A stretch of DNA of 63,735 nt, from contig DASTZZ010000078.1 of NCBI GenBank assembly GCA_035764005.1, positions 1 to 63,735 on the forward strand. The letters run 5' to 3'. Of this stretch, positions 36,013 through 44,644 are shown piece after piece. The stretch's first letter is position 1. Each line of letters starts with the position of its first letter. The position numbers were made by a program, and so were the translations under genes. Below the pieces are notes generated by a model. That model searched no databases and was not told where the DNA came from. It was given only the letters and a program-made list of their open reading frames with translations. This stretch comes from Terriglobales bacterium (GTDB lineage: Bacteria; Acidobacteriota; Terriglobia; Terriglobales; Acidobacteriaceae).

Positions 36013-36738
36013 CTATTTCTTGCCCTCGGTCTTCTTACCGCCTTCGGCCTTGGCGCCCGCTTCAGGCGCAGCTTCCTCGGTCTCCTGCTTGCCCTTCTTG
36101 ATGACTTCAGGCTCAGCCGGAGCTGCAGCCGCCGCTTCTGCACCAGCCTCAGCCGGAGCTGCCTCGACGACTTCTTTCACCGAGGTAATGTGCGCAACAG
36201 GCTGCGTCTCGTCAGTCACGAACTTGATCTTGTCGCTGTGCGGCAGATCGGAGACGCGCAGCACCTGTCCGAAGACGAGTGCTGTGACATCCAGATCGAT
36301 CTGATCCGGAATGTCTCCGGGCAGGCACTCGATTTCCACTTCGCGCAGCATCTGCTCGAGGATTCCACCCTGTGTCTTCACGCCTTCAGGAACGCCGGTC
36401 AACTGCACGGGCACGCCCACCCGCAAGGCTTGGTCCATGGCGATGCGCTTCAAGTCGATGTGCATGAGCGTTCCCTTAATGGGTTCGTACTGCCAATCGA
36501 CGATCATGGCCTTGGTCTGCTCGCCGCCGACCTTCAGGTCGAATACGGTGTTGTGTCCGCTGTCGGAGTGGAGGATGCGGCCGATCTGCTTGGGATCGAC
36601 CGTCACAGGAACCGAGTCCTTCTTGGCGCCATAGACAATGGCGGGAATACGTCCGCTGGCCCGCACACGACGCGCCGCGTTCTTCGTCCGCGCCTGCTCC
36701 GGCCGCGGTTGCGTTTCTACTAGTTCTTGAGTTGCCAT
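36013..36738 (-). CDS. rplY: 50S ribosomal protein bL25 (Ctc type)
   Basis: The 241-residue protein has the 5S rRNA-binding domain (RVRASGRIPAIVYGAKK, near residue 25) and the TL5/Ctc C-terminal domain (GILEQMLREVEIECLPGDIP). The last ~45 residues are low-complexity Ala/Glu/Lys. It is encoded after prs and before pth. Confidence 0.95.
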   Translation of the reverse strand: MATQELVETQPRPEQARTKNAARRVRASGRIPAIVYGAKKDSVPVTVDPKQIGRILHSDSGHNTVFDLKVGGEQTKAMIVDWQYEPIKGTLMHIDLKRIAMDQALRVGVPVQLTGVPEGVKTQGGILEQMLREVEIECLPGDIPDQIDLDVTALVFGQVLRVSDLPHSDKIKFVTDETQPVAHITSVKEVVEAAPAEAGAEAAAAAPAEPEVIKKGKQETEEAAPEAGAKAEGGKKTEGKK

Positions 36739-36769
36739 AAAGTCCTTCTAAGTTCGAAACTGCTTAGGA

Positions 36770-36842
36770 ATTTCGTGATTTCGCGATTTCGTGATTGCGT
36801 GATTTTCAATCGCGAAATCACGAAATCACCCAATCGCGAAAT
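36770..36842. repeat. Palindrome of ATTTCGTG units, prs-rplY gap
   Basis: TTTCGTGATTTCGCGATTTCG and onward (36770-36807) is followed at once by its inverse, AATCGCGAAATCACGAAATC and onward (36808-36842). The nine-base unit CGTGATTTC recurs about seven times, counting both orientations. The same unit appears at 28015 and near 59445. Confidence 0.8.
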
Positions 36843-36854
36843 CCTCCGAACTTT

Positions 36855-37904
36855 CTAACTGAAAAGACTACTTACCGACGTCTCTTCGTGAATGCTCTCA
36901 ATCGCCCTGGCCAGCAGGCCGGCGATGGATCGCACTTTAATTTTTGGCTCGGCTTTCGCCGCTTCGCCGAGCGGGATCGTGTCGGTCACGACCACCTGTT
37001 CCAGTCGCGACTTGTGGATTCGCTCCACTGCCTGGCCCGACAGCACTGGATGTGACGCGCACGCGAGAACTCTGCTCGCGCCGGCATCGAGCAGCGCATC
37101 GACGGTTTTCACCAGCGTGCCTGCCGTGTCGATAATGTCGTCGAGAATCAGTGCAGTGCGCCCCTTCACGTCGCCGATCACGTGCATCACTTCGGTCACG
37201 TTGATGTCTGTGCGGCGCTTATCGACGATGGCCAGCGCTGCGTCCATTTTTTTGGCGAAGAAGCGCGCGCGCTCCACGCCGCCCGCATCCGGTGATACCA
37301 CCGTGAGGTCGGGTAAATTCAATTCCTTCACCGCCGACACCAGCACCGGCGAGGCAAACAGGTGATCCACCGGGATGTTGAAGAATCCCTGGATCTGCGG
37401 CGCGTGAAGATCAACTACCAGCGCGCGATGCGCGCCGGCGGTAGTCAGCAAATCCGCTACCAACTTTGCCGAGACTGCTACGCGCGGCTTGTCTTTGCGA
37501 TCCTGCCGCGAGTATCCGTAATACGGAATCACCGTCGTGATACGCCGCGCCGAAGCTCGCTTGAGCGCGTCGATCATCAGCAGCAACTCCATCAGGTGCT
37601 GATCGACCGGATAACACGTGGGCTGCACGACGAACACGTCTGCGCCGCGCACGTTCTCCAGCAACTGAAAATAAACTTCGCCGTCGGAGAAGCGCTGCAA
37701 ATGCGCCTGTCCGCGGGGGATCTCGAGAAACTTGCAGATATCGTCTGCCAGTTTCTCATTGGCCGAACCACAGAAGATCTTGAAACGATCATTATCACGA
37801 TGCCGCTGCGGCTTGCGCTCCACCTTGGGCGCCGGCGGCGTCTGCACGTTCGTCTGACCCTTCTGCTGCTGTTGCTTCTCTACTGCAATTGCGGTCGTCG
37901 TCAT
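36855..37904 (-). CDS. prs: Ribose-phosphate pyrophosphokinase
   Basis: From KIFCGSANEKLADDICKFL the protein is a standard PRPP synthetase, with YYGYSRQDRK, the VVDLHAPQIQGFF metal-binding region, the flexible VVSPDAGGVERARFF motif and the PRPP loop LDDIIDTAGTLV. It makes PRPP for purine, pyrimidine, His and Trp synthesis. The first ~40 residues are a Gln/Lys/Pro-rich extension not usual in the family (349 versus ~315 residues). It follows the tRNA-Gln and ispE. Confidence 0.95.
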   Translation of the reverse strand: MTTTAIAVEKQQQQKGQTNVQTPPAPKVERKPQRHRDNDRFKIFCGSANEKLADDICKFLEIPRGQAHLQRFSDGEVYFQLLENVRGADVFVVQPTCYPVDQHLMELLLMIDALKRASARRITTVIPYYGYSRQDRKDKPRVAVSAKLVADLLTTAGAHRALVVDLHAPQIQGFFNIPVDHLFASPVLVSAVKELNLPDLTVVSPDAGGVERARFFAKKMDAALAIVDKRRTDINVTEVMHVIGDVKGRTALILDDIIDTAGTLVKTVDALLDAGASRVLACASHPVLSGQAVERIHKSRLEQVVVTDTIPLGEAAKAEPKIKVRSIAGLLARAIESIHEETSVSSLFS

Positions 37905-37961
37905 TCCTCAAGCCTCGTGAAAGCTGGTTTTCTTTCCGATGGGGAACTACCAACTACCCTT

Positions 37962-38109
37962 GGATTGAACACGGAGGACACGGAGGAAACGAAGGTGGGT
38001 TCCGTCTTAATCTTGAATTTCTCGCTAATCCAAAAATGATGGCAGGAACCCCAATGCACATTTCGTTCTGCTTTTCCTCTGTGTCCTCTGTGCCCTCCGT
38101 GTTCAATCC
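37962..38109. repeat. Palindrome of ACGGAGGACACGGAGG units between prs and tRNA-Gln
   Basis: The left arm begins GGATTGAACACGGAGGACAC (37962-37995). The right arm (38074-38109), inverted, begins GGATTGAACACGGAGGGCAC. Both arms read in the same frame give N-T-E-D/G-T-E-x-T-E. The ~80-base centre has no gene. It is a relative of 30387 and of the GxxExxY cassette arms. Confidence 0.8.
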
Positions 38110-38117
38110 GGTTTTCC

Positions 38118-38191
38118 TGGCTGGGCGGCTAGGATTCGAACCTAGACAAAGTGCTCCAAAGGCACTTGACCTACCATTAGTCGACCGCCCA
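38118..38191 (-). tRNA. tRNA-Gln (anticodon UUG)
   Basis: On the minus strand TGGGCGG (38185-38191) pairs with CCGCCCA, followed by discriminator G and an encoded CCA. The anticodon loop is CTTTGGA within an AGTGC/GCACT stem, giving UUG for glutamine; the T loop is GGTTCGAATCC. It lies between ispE and prs, the usual acidobacterial and proteobacterial order. Confidence 0.95.
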
Positions 38192-38327
38192 AGAATTCCT
38201 ACGCTGACTAAAACTTGTTTTCGGTTACCTGCGTTTGACTGGAACAATGAGTCTTCAATCAAGCTTCAGCTATTCATCGAGGTTCTGCTGATTGCCGAAT
38301 GCCGACTGCTGAGTGCCACCGCGAGCG

Positions 38328-39362
38328 TCAGCGGCTAACTAACATTGTCTCCCAGTATTGGTTTCTTGTCAGCGTAGTTGTTACATGCGCGGCGTGGCCC
38401 ATGGCCTGCACTCTTTCCGCTGCAGCCTCGGCCTTCTGCTTCGAGTCAAACAATCCGTAGACCGCCGAGCCCGAGCCAGAGAGCGAAGCATAACGCGCTC
38501 CATCTCCGGCTTGGCCGTAGAGCACACGCTTAACGTCACGCAATTCGGGATGTTGAGGGAATACGACGCGTTCGAAGTCGTTCTCAATCCCGGTACGGAC
38601 GAGGTCGAGAAGCTGTGTCTCGGCTCGGTCCCCGCCTCGTGCGGGAACACCGGATACTGGAGTCTTGTAACCGCTACTCAGCCACGAATACACAGCGCGG
38701 CTGAACGATACGATTTTAGCGGATTGCGGAACAACGGTCAAAGTAGCTGTCCGCGACGAAGATGCCCGCGAGCCCGTGATTTCCATGGTCTCGCGCTCCG
38801 CCAGCGCATCCCAATCCGCGAATGCCTGCGGTGTGGCAACCCCGATCTCGGGCGTAACCACCACGCAATCCACGCTGGGGAGACCTTCGATAGGAAGTAC
38901 CTGCTCTCCGCGTCCTTGGCCGTAAATGGTGCCGCCGATCAAGAAGAGAGGGAGGTCGGAGCCAACTTCTTCGCAAATCCGCAGCCGATCCTCTGCATCG
39001 AGTGCTCGCTGAGCTTCTCGCTCCAAAGCCAGCAAGCTTGCAACCGCGTTCGATGAAGCTGCGCCCAATCCGCCCTGCAAAGGCAGGTTCTTCTCGATCG
39101 TGATCGCCACTTTCCCACGCTGCCCGATGGACTTCATGAACCGATCTGCAATGCGATAGCAGGTGTTCGTTTCGTCGGTAGGAACGCGCGGGTTCTTGCA
39201 GCGAATCTCGATGCCGGTCCCCCGCCCTATCTCCACTTTCACCAAATCGTGGAGCGATATGATCTGATACACCGTCCGCAGTTCATGAAATCTATCTTCC
39301 CGCAATGGGCCAATCGCCAATCCAAGGTTGATCTTCGCGTATGAGCGGACGGTGACCGGCAT
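38328..39362 (-). CDS. ispE: 4-diphosphocytidyl-2-C-methyl-D-erythritol kinase IspE
   Basis: ATG 39362 gives 344 residues, MPVTVRSYAKINLGLAIG being the GHMP-kinase start. The ATP-binding GGLGAASSNAVA motif lies near residue 95 and the C-terminal SGSGSAVYGLF motif near 305. It phosphorylates CDP-methylerythritol in the MEP isoprenoid pathway. It is ~50 residues longer than usual, mostly in a loop around residues 185-240. The extension to 39404 is rejected because MPVTVRS is the family start. Confidence 0.92.
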   Translation of the reverse strand: MPVTVRSYAKINLGLAIGPLREDRFHELRTVYQIISLHDLVKVEIGRGTGIEIRCKNPRVPTDETNTCYRIADRFMKSIGQRGKVAITIEKNLPLQGGLGAASSNAVASLLALEREAQRALDAEDRLRICEEVGSDLPLFLIGGTIYGQGRGEQVLPIEGLPSVDCVVVTPEIGVATPQAFADWDALAERETMEITGSRASSSRTATLTVVPQSAKIVSFSRAVYSWLSSGYKTPVSGVPARGGDRAETQLLDLVRTGIENDFERVVFPQHPELRDVKRVLYGQAGDGARYASLSGSGSAVYGLFDSKQKAEAAAERVQAMGHAAHVTTTLTRNQYWETMLVSR

Positions 39363-39662
39363 TGTGACATTGTAAAGTCGCGGCTGAGAGACTAACCCTG
39401 GCATCTCTGAAAGAATTTGTTTGACACTGGCGCAATGCGGGTCTAGGCTACGTGCCGCTACTCACCTAAGCACTTCACACTCCTGGCGAGCACGCCATCG
39501 CTGCCGCACCCCCGCAGCGACGAATACGGTCCTTGGGTCCTGGGACGAACTCTCGGAACAAATCTAAATACGCTCATTTGCGTATCAAGGCACGTCCTGT
39601 GTCGCAGCAATGCCGTGACACAGGCTGTGCCATGAACTCATGTGAGCGACAAGGAGGAAAAC
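39363..39662 (+). promoter_or_regulatory. Leader with candidate promoter for the Tat protein gene
   Basis: TTGACA (39421-39426), 17 bases and TAGGCT (39444-39449) form a good sigma-70-type promoter, which would give a ~200-base leader to the gene at 39663. No frame or strong hairpin is seen in the leader. AAGGAGG lies directly before the ATG. Confidence 0.5.
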
Positions 39663-40586
39663 ATGGATCGAGAGAGCTTTGGCGCATCGCCAAAACGGTG
39701 GCTGAGCCGACGCAATCTCCTGCGCGGAGCTGGCCTGACATTCGGCATCGGTTTGGCAAGCCCGAAATGGATTCATGCCGATGATGATGATCACGACAGA
39801 GAGCATGGCGCCTGCATTGGTCCGAATCCAATTCCCGGCGGGTTCACGGCTCTCAAACCTTTCGGGATCTTCGTTCACCACAATCCACTCAATCCGGCAA
39901 CGCCGCTGGCTAACATCAATGATCCTTCGCAGATCACCGATTTCGACGGCTTCGTTGGGCTCACCCACATTCGCGGAGGGGGGACCGGAACCAACACGAT
40001 GACCGGCGCAACCATGCCGCTTGCCTATCAGGCCGACATGGGCTTCAGTCAGGGCAAGTTCATAGGAACCGACGGACGGCAGCATCACCGAACCTTCGCT
40101 TTCGTTTGACTTGACCTGTACACCGGTCCGGCTGGATCGGCCAGTCTCCCGCAACAGATTCACGACTATAACGTTCACGTCGATAGCAACGACGTGTTCT
40201 GGATGATTCCGGTAAATCACGATGCTGTTGAAGTCGATTTTGACAGCGCCCAAGCCAGGCTGCGCGTGCGCGATATGGTGGTCTTCGACGATCACGATCT
40301 CGCCAACTCGCTCACCCAGGGGCTCGGCATTCCAACACCGCCGATTCCGGGAGTGTTCCCCGTGAAGGCGCGTGTGTCGTTCGATATCCGTTGGAATGGC
40401 GCGCTGCAAACCGCAACCATTAACAATCCGGCTCAAAGCTTCAAAGGAACGTTCTCAGCGACACAGACCACCATCGAATGGAGCTCGGAGCAGGAAGGCT
40501 TTGCCTTCAAATCCGAACCGCCGGATCCCACCCGCAACCTGATTTCCGTTTTGGGACGTGAGCAGAACGGTGTGTTCTTTACATAG
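39663..40586 (+). pseudogene. Tat-exported protein interrupted by one in-frame TGA
   Basis: AAGGAGGAAAAC precedes ATG 39663. The N-terminus has a clear Tat signal (SRRNLLRGAGLTFGIGLA) and a DDDDHD patch after the cleavage site. The frame meets TGA at 40107-40109, then continues without shift as LDLYTGPAGSASLPQQIHDYNVHVDSN and on to the stop at 40586. With the TGA read through the product would be 307 residues. I do not recognise the family. A substitution (for example from TGG or CGA) or a sequencing error are the simplest explanations; a recoded TGA is far less likely. Confidence 0.72.
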
Positions 40587-40653
40587 GCCTATCTCGGCAC
40601 AGCCGCGCAGCTAATTTCAGTGCCGGCTGTGTCGATAAACACAGCTCTTGCGC

Positions 40654-42879
40654 TCACATCTTGTTCTGACGCTGCACGTCGATGATGCCTGGAATCTTGC
40701 GGATTCCCGAAACGATTCTCTCCAGGTGCTTTACGTCTTCGATGTCGATGGTGATATCGATGGAGGCACGGCTGTCGCCGGTGCGGACATCCATGTTGCG
40801 GATGTTTGTGTGGTCGTCGCTGATGATCGCCGTTACTTGCTTCAGCATTCCCTGGCGATCATCGCACATGACGGTGAGTTTAACGGGATAAGTGGCCTTA
40901 GTTGGGCCTGATTTTGCGGCGCCTGGACGTCCCCAGGTGACGTTGATGCGGCGATCGGGTTCGTACATCAGATTGGTGACATTCGGGCAGGATTTCGCAT
41001 GCACCGCGACGCCTTTTCCGCGTGTCACGTATCCGACGATTTCCTCACCGCGAATTGGATTGCAGCAGCGCGCGCGATAGACGAGTAACTCGTCGTGTCC
41101 CTGCACCTTCAGCGATCCGCTGTCGTCACCGAAGACCTTGCGGATCATGCCGCCGATCAGGCTCTTGTCATCGTCTTCGTGATCCGGTTCGGCCGAGGTC
41201 ACTCCCGGTGCAAGTCTCTTGAGCACGGCGCGGGCGGAGAACTTGCCGTAGCCGACTGCAGCGAGAAGATCTTGTTCCGTTGAGCCGATGCCGTACTCGG
41301 TTGCGACCGCCTGATAATTCTCCGGCTTCACATCTTTGAGGCTGACTTTGTACTTGCGTGCTTCCTTCTCCAGAACCTTTCGGCCAATTTCGACCGCGCG
41401 CTCCCGCTGATGCACCAGGAGCCAATGCTTGATCTTGTTGCGCGCTCGCGAGGACTTTACGAAGCCGAGCCAATCACGGCTGGGCTGGTGACCGGTCTGC
41501 GTGATGATCTCGACAATGTCGCCATTTCGCAGCTTGTAGCGCAGCGGAACGATGCGCCCGTTGACTTTCGCTCCTACGCACGTGTTTCCCACTTCGGTAT
41601 GGATGGAATAAGCGAAGTCAATGCAGCAGGCATCTCGCGGCAAGATGACAACTTTCCCTTTTGGGGAAAAGGTATAGACCTCTTCAGGGTACAGATCGAT
41701 TTTGAGGGTGGAGAGGAACTCGTTGGGATCGGAGACATCGCGCTGCCACTCAACCACCTGGCGCAGCCATGAGAGTCGCTGCTCGTCTTTGGCCGTAACC
41801 GGAGTGCCGTCTTTGTACTTCCAGTGGGCCGCGATGCCGTCCTCGGCCATCTTGTGCATCTCTTCGGTGCGAATCTGCACTTCGAACTGCATACCGCCTT
41901 CCGCCATGACCGTGGTGTGCAGAGACTGATAAAGATTCGGCCTCGGCATGGCGATGAAGTCTTTGATTCGCCCCGGCACCGGGCGCCAGATACTGTGAAT
42001 CGCACCCAGGGCTGTGTAACAATCTTTTACCGATTTGGTAATGATGCGAATCGCCAGCAGGTCATAGACCTGATCGACGGAGATGCGCTGCCGCTGAAGC
42101 TTTTGCGCGATGCTGTAAAGGCGCTTGATGCGGTGATCGACACGGGCGTCGACCCCGTTTTCTTTCAGCTTTTCCTGAATGAATGCGACAGTCTTGGCCA
42201 GAAAAGCCTCGCCGGATTTTCTTCGTGCGTCGACTTGTTCTTTGATCTGCTGATAGCCGATCGGATCGACATACTGGAAAGCAAGGTCTTCAAGCTCGCC
42301 GCGAACCTTTCCCATTCCGAGACGGTGGGCAAGCGGCGCGTAGATGTCGAGCGTCTCCTGCGCAATGTGCAGTTGACGATCGGGCGGCAGATGCTCGAGC
42401 GTACGCATGTTGTGCAGCCGGTCGGCGAGCTTGATGAGGACGACGCGAATGTCGTCGGTCATCGCCAGTACCATCTTGCGGACGTTCTCCGCCTGGCGCT
42501 CCTCGCGGCTGGCGAGATTGATCTTGGCGATCTTCGTTACGCCATCAACGATGTGCGCGACTGAATCGCCGAACTTTTCGGAGATCTGCTTGTTGGTGAC
42601 ATCGGTGTCTTCAACCGCGTCGTGCAGCAAACCTGCGGCAATTGCCGTTGAATCGAGCTTCATTTCGGCAAGTACGAGGGCTACTTCGAGAGGATGGACG
42701 AGATAAGGCTCGCCCGAGGCGCGACTCTGACCTTCATGATGCTGAAGGGAAAACTCATAAGCCCGCCGAATAATTTCGAGGTCATCATTCGGGCGGTTCT
42801 CGCGAACTAACTTCAACAGCTCACGAAACTTCGTGGCTGTAAGCACATTGGTCGCGATCTGCTGGCGCAAGGTCGCCAT
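40654..42879 (-). CDS. Bifunctional (p)ppGpp synthetase/hydrolase, RelA/SpoT family
   Basis: The 741-residue protein has the HD hydrolase domain (LLHDAVEDTDV near residue 85, and an intact second Asp in LADRLHNMRTL), the synthetase domain (residues ~210-360, with VPGRIKDFIAMPRPNLYQSLHT), a TGS domain (LPRDACCIDFAYSIHTEVG) and a C-terminal ACT domain. Intact HD and synthetase motifs point to both making and breaking the alarmone in the stringent response. It is monocistronic and faces the Tat protein gene convergently. Confidence 0.94.
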   Translation of the reverse strand: MATLRQQIATNVLTATKFRELLKLVRENRPNDDLEIIRRAYEFSLQHHEGQSRASGEPYLVHPLEVALVLAEMKLDSTAIAAGLLHDAVEDTDVTNKQISEKFGDSVAHIVDGVTKIAKINLASREERQAENVRKMVLAMTDDIRVVLIKLADRLHNMRTLEHLPPDRQLHIAQETLDIYAPLAHRLGMGKVRGELEDLAFQYVDPIGYQQIKEQVDARRKSGEAFLAKTVAFIQEKLKENGVDARVDHRIKRLYSIAQKLQRQRISVDQVYDLLAIRIITKSVKDCYTALGAIHSIWRPVPGRIKDFIAMPRPNLYQSLHTTVMAEGGMQFEVQIRTEEMHKMAEDGIAAHWKYKDGTPVTAKDEQRLSWLRQVVEWQRDVSDPNEFLSTLKIDLYPEEVYTFSPKGKVVILPRDACCIDFAYSIHTEVGNTCVGAKVNGRIVPLRYKLRNGDIVEIITQTGHQPSRDWLGFVKSSRARNKIKHWLLVHQRERAVEIGRKVLEKEARKYKVSLKDVKPENYQAVATEYGIGSTEQDLLAAVGYGKFSARAVLKRLAPGVTSAEPDHEDDDKSLIGGMIRKVFGDDSGSLKVQGHDELLVYRARCCNPIRGEEIVGYVTRGKGVAVHAKSCPNVTNLMYEPDRRINVTWGRPGAAKSGPTKATYPVKLTVMCDDRQGMLKQVTAIISDDHTNIRNMDVRTGDSRASIDITIDIEDVKHLERIVSGIRKIPGIIDVQRQNKM

Positions 42880-43079
42880 GATTGATTATAGCTGGCGAAA
42901 AAAGCGGCTCTCCGGGGTACGCGCTTAGCATTCCTTCGCTGAATTATCGAAGAATCAGTGTGAGTCCAAGTACGCCGACAACTGGAAGCGATTTTCCTTA
43001 GGCAGGCATCACGGAGAATCCAGAGCACATCGCAGTTTCAGAGTGGCTGGGTGTGGCCACACTTTCTCCGCCTCTCTAT

Positions 43080-43613
43080 ATGCCTATGGCTGCACGCACG
43101 ACCTTGTTGCTCTGCCTTCTTACGAGTTGGGCGATTGCCCAAACCCCGATTCCAGCTGCCCATGGCGGTACGGGTGACGAATATTCTTATCTTGTTTCCG
43201 CCACTTACATGCACGTTCATACCGATTCCAGTTTTGGACGACCTCTGGGCCTCAACGGATTTGCAGGATCGTTCTCGCGCGCGATGTGGCCATCTACGCG
43301 TCTGACGGGTGAAGTGGGACATTACACGAAGAATGGAGTTTCCCTGACGTCGTTTCTTGCCGGGCCGCAAGCTGGGTTGCGTATCTGGCGCATTCAGCCG
43401 TACGTCAGCATTTTGGGTGGACTGTCACACATTAACCGCGGCAGCAGTAACGAATTCACCGTGGCCGCTGGGGGCGGAATCGATGTGCCGTGGACGAATC
43501 ACATCCGCATTCGTGCTCTGCAGTGCGACTACTACCGGCTATTCGGCGGCACTTATCCATCTGCCGATTACCTGCGCATTGGATTCGGCGTTGCCTATGC
43601 CTTTGGTGAGTAA
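43080..43613 (+). CDS. Putative small outer-membrane beta-barrel protein
   Basis: The 177-residue product (start ATG 43080; ATG 43086 possible) has a signal peptide (TTLLLCLLTSWAIAQ) followed by alternating hydrophobic strands (SYLVSATYMHVHTDS, RLTGEVGHYT, GLRIWRIQPYVSILGGLS, GGGIDVPW, RIRALQCDYYRLFGG) and the end LRIGFGVAYAFGE. This resembles eight-stranded OmpA/OmpX-like barrels that bind membrane or mediate adhesion. A terminator follows at 43632. Confidence 0.7.
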   Translation: MPMAARTTLLLCLLTSWAIAQTPIPAAHGGTGDEYSYLVSATYMHVHTDSSFGRPLGLNGFAGSFSRAMWPSTRLTGEVGHYTKNGVSLTSFLAGPQAGLRIWRIQPYVSILGGLSHINRGSSNEFTVAAGGGIDVPWTNHIRIRALQCDYYRLFGGTYPSADYLRIGFGVAYAFGE

Positions 43614-43631
43614 AGTTCTGTCTAAAACATA

Positions 43632-43659
43632 ACGACCGATTGCACCTGCAATCGGTCGT
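43632..43659. terminator. Bidirectional terminator between convergent genes
   Basis: ACGACCGATTGC (43632-43643) and GCAATCGGTCGT (43648-43659) pair over 12 bases with an ACCT loop. Flanking A-rich (left) and T-rich (right) tracts allow it to end transcripts from both the barrel gene and the PEP-CTERM gene. Confidence 0.88.
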
Positions 43660-43674
43660 ATGTTTCCCGAGCTG

Positions 43675-44361
43675 CTAAGGATTAGCTCGTTTCTTTTTGA
43701 TGCGGAAGATGCACGCGGCCAGTCCACTACCCAATAAAGCCAATGATGACGGCTCCGGCGCGGAAACGATCGTGATGTACTCCTGGGGCGATGTGCTGTC
43801 TGTCCATGGCGTTCCGTTGGTGTGCGCGACCGGAGTCAGAATCCGCACGTTCGAATAGTAGGAAAGATCATTCGGGGCATATTTCTGTGCCTGCGCAACA
43901 AGGCCTTGTGCCGTGCTATCCATCGTGAGCGACGGGTCGAAGAGGCTCCAGATCGCCCAGTTGTACTCGCCGACCATCGAAGGAGACTGCTGCGTTCCTC
44001 CCCAAAGCCCAGTCTGCATCGCGAGCCATCCGGCTTCTTCATACAGTCGCTGGGCATTGGGCATGGAATCGAAGCGCGTTTGCGTGAGTCCCGAAGTAGT
44101 GAGGTCGTTGATTTGTGCGATCCACCCTTCGCCTAAAGTAACGTCGTGGGTGTAGTCGTCGCAGATGACCGTCAGTGTGCCTGATTGGATCCCTTGCGCC
44201 GGATCGCCGCCGGAAACGTTGAGATAATACGGGGCGACATAGACATTATTTTGTACCGTTCCACCCGTGCCTGTGATCGTGACGCTGACACTGTCGGCCC
44301 ACGATGTTGACGAAATGAATAACCCAGCTACAACCACCCAGCGAATGATCGACTTATGCAT
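43675..44361 (-). CDS. PEP-CTERM sorted exported protein
   Basis: The 228-residue protein has a signal peptide (VVVAGLFISSTSWA) and a C-terminal PEP-CTERM tail: APEPSSLALLGSGLAACIF followed by a basic RIKKKR end. The archetypal PEP-CTERM/exosortase system cleaves such tails and sends proteins to the cell surface or extracellular matrix. The middle (about 170 residues, Tyr/Asn/Thr-rich) has TVICDDYTHDV and VGEYNWAIWSLFD, typical of the PEP-CTERM cohort, with no known enzyme fold. The exosortase gene is elsewhere in the genome. Confidence 0.85.
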   Translation of the reverse strand: MHKSIIRWVVVAGLFISSTSWADSVSVTITGTGGTVQNNVYVAPYYLNVSGGDPAQGIQSGTLTVICDDYTHDVTLGEGWIAQINDLTTSGLTQTRFDSMPNAQRLYEEAGWLAMQTGLWGGTQQSPSMVGEYNWAIWSLFDPSLTMDSTAQGLVAQAQKYAPNDLSYYSNVRILTPVAHTNGTPWTDSTSPQEYITIVSAPEPSSLALLGSGLAACIFRIKKKRANP

Positions 44362-44385
44362 GCAGTTTGTTCCGCGGGTTTATTC

Positions 44386-44401
44386 AGCAACTCTGCTTCC
44401 A
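44386..44401 (-). promoter_or_regulatory. Candidate sigma-54-type promoter of the PEP-CTERM gene
   Basis: On the minus strand TGGAAGCAGAGTTGCT keeps the GG and GC doublets ten bases apart, as the -24/-12 boxes of RpoN promoters require. It would start transcription ~15 bases before the ATG. Sigma-54 control has been proposed for PEP-CTERM genes in other bacteria. Only the doublets and TTGC fit the consensus, so this is tentative. Confidence 0.3.
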
Positions 44402-44579
44402 ATTACTCCGGTTATTTTTCAATAACATACAAGCCAAATATTCAAGCAGTGTGCACCGCTATGCACCCGATTCGGGGAAAGTTCCTTGCATCCGGCGCCT
44501 ACTTGAAAAATAGACTGCAAAGGATTGCGAGATCTCGGGATTGTGCGGACTTGGGAATAAGTCCGAAAATCGCGTGTCC

Positions 44580-44595
44580 GTAACTGACTAGTTAC
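44580..44595. promoter_or_regulatory. Palindrome GTAACT-N4-AGTTAC upstream of the PilZ gene
   Basis: GTAACT (44580-44585) and AGTTAC (44590-44595) are perfect inverted repeats. A second hairpin, CGGACTT/AAGTCCG, lies at 44546-44565. Similar GTAAC-type palindromes flank the small peptide gene at 63351. The gap from the PEP-CTERM gene to the PilZ gene (283 bases) holds nothing else I can name. Confidence 0.4.
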
Positions 44596-44644
44596 CTTTG
44601 TAATCCTGCCCGAGTCCCCCGACGTGAGGTACCCTCGGCCAGGC

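Noticed and set aside
36770-36842. CRISPR-like array in the prs-rplY gap
   Set aside because: The units are ~9 bases with no spacers and occur in both orientations; it is a palindromic short repeat, not a CRISPR.
40107-40109. Selenocysteine at the in-frame TGA of the Tat protein
   Set aside because: No redox motif around the codon, and no convincing SECIS hairpin directly after it; a substitution or sequencing error is simpler.
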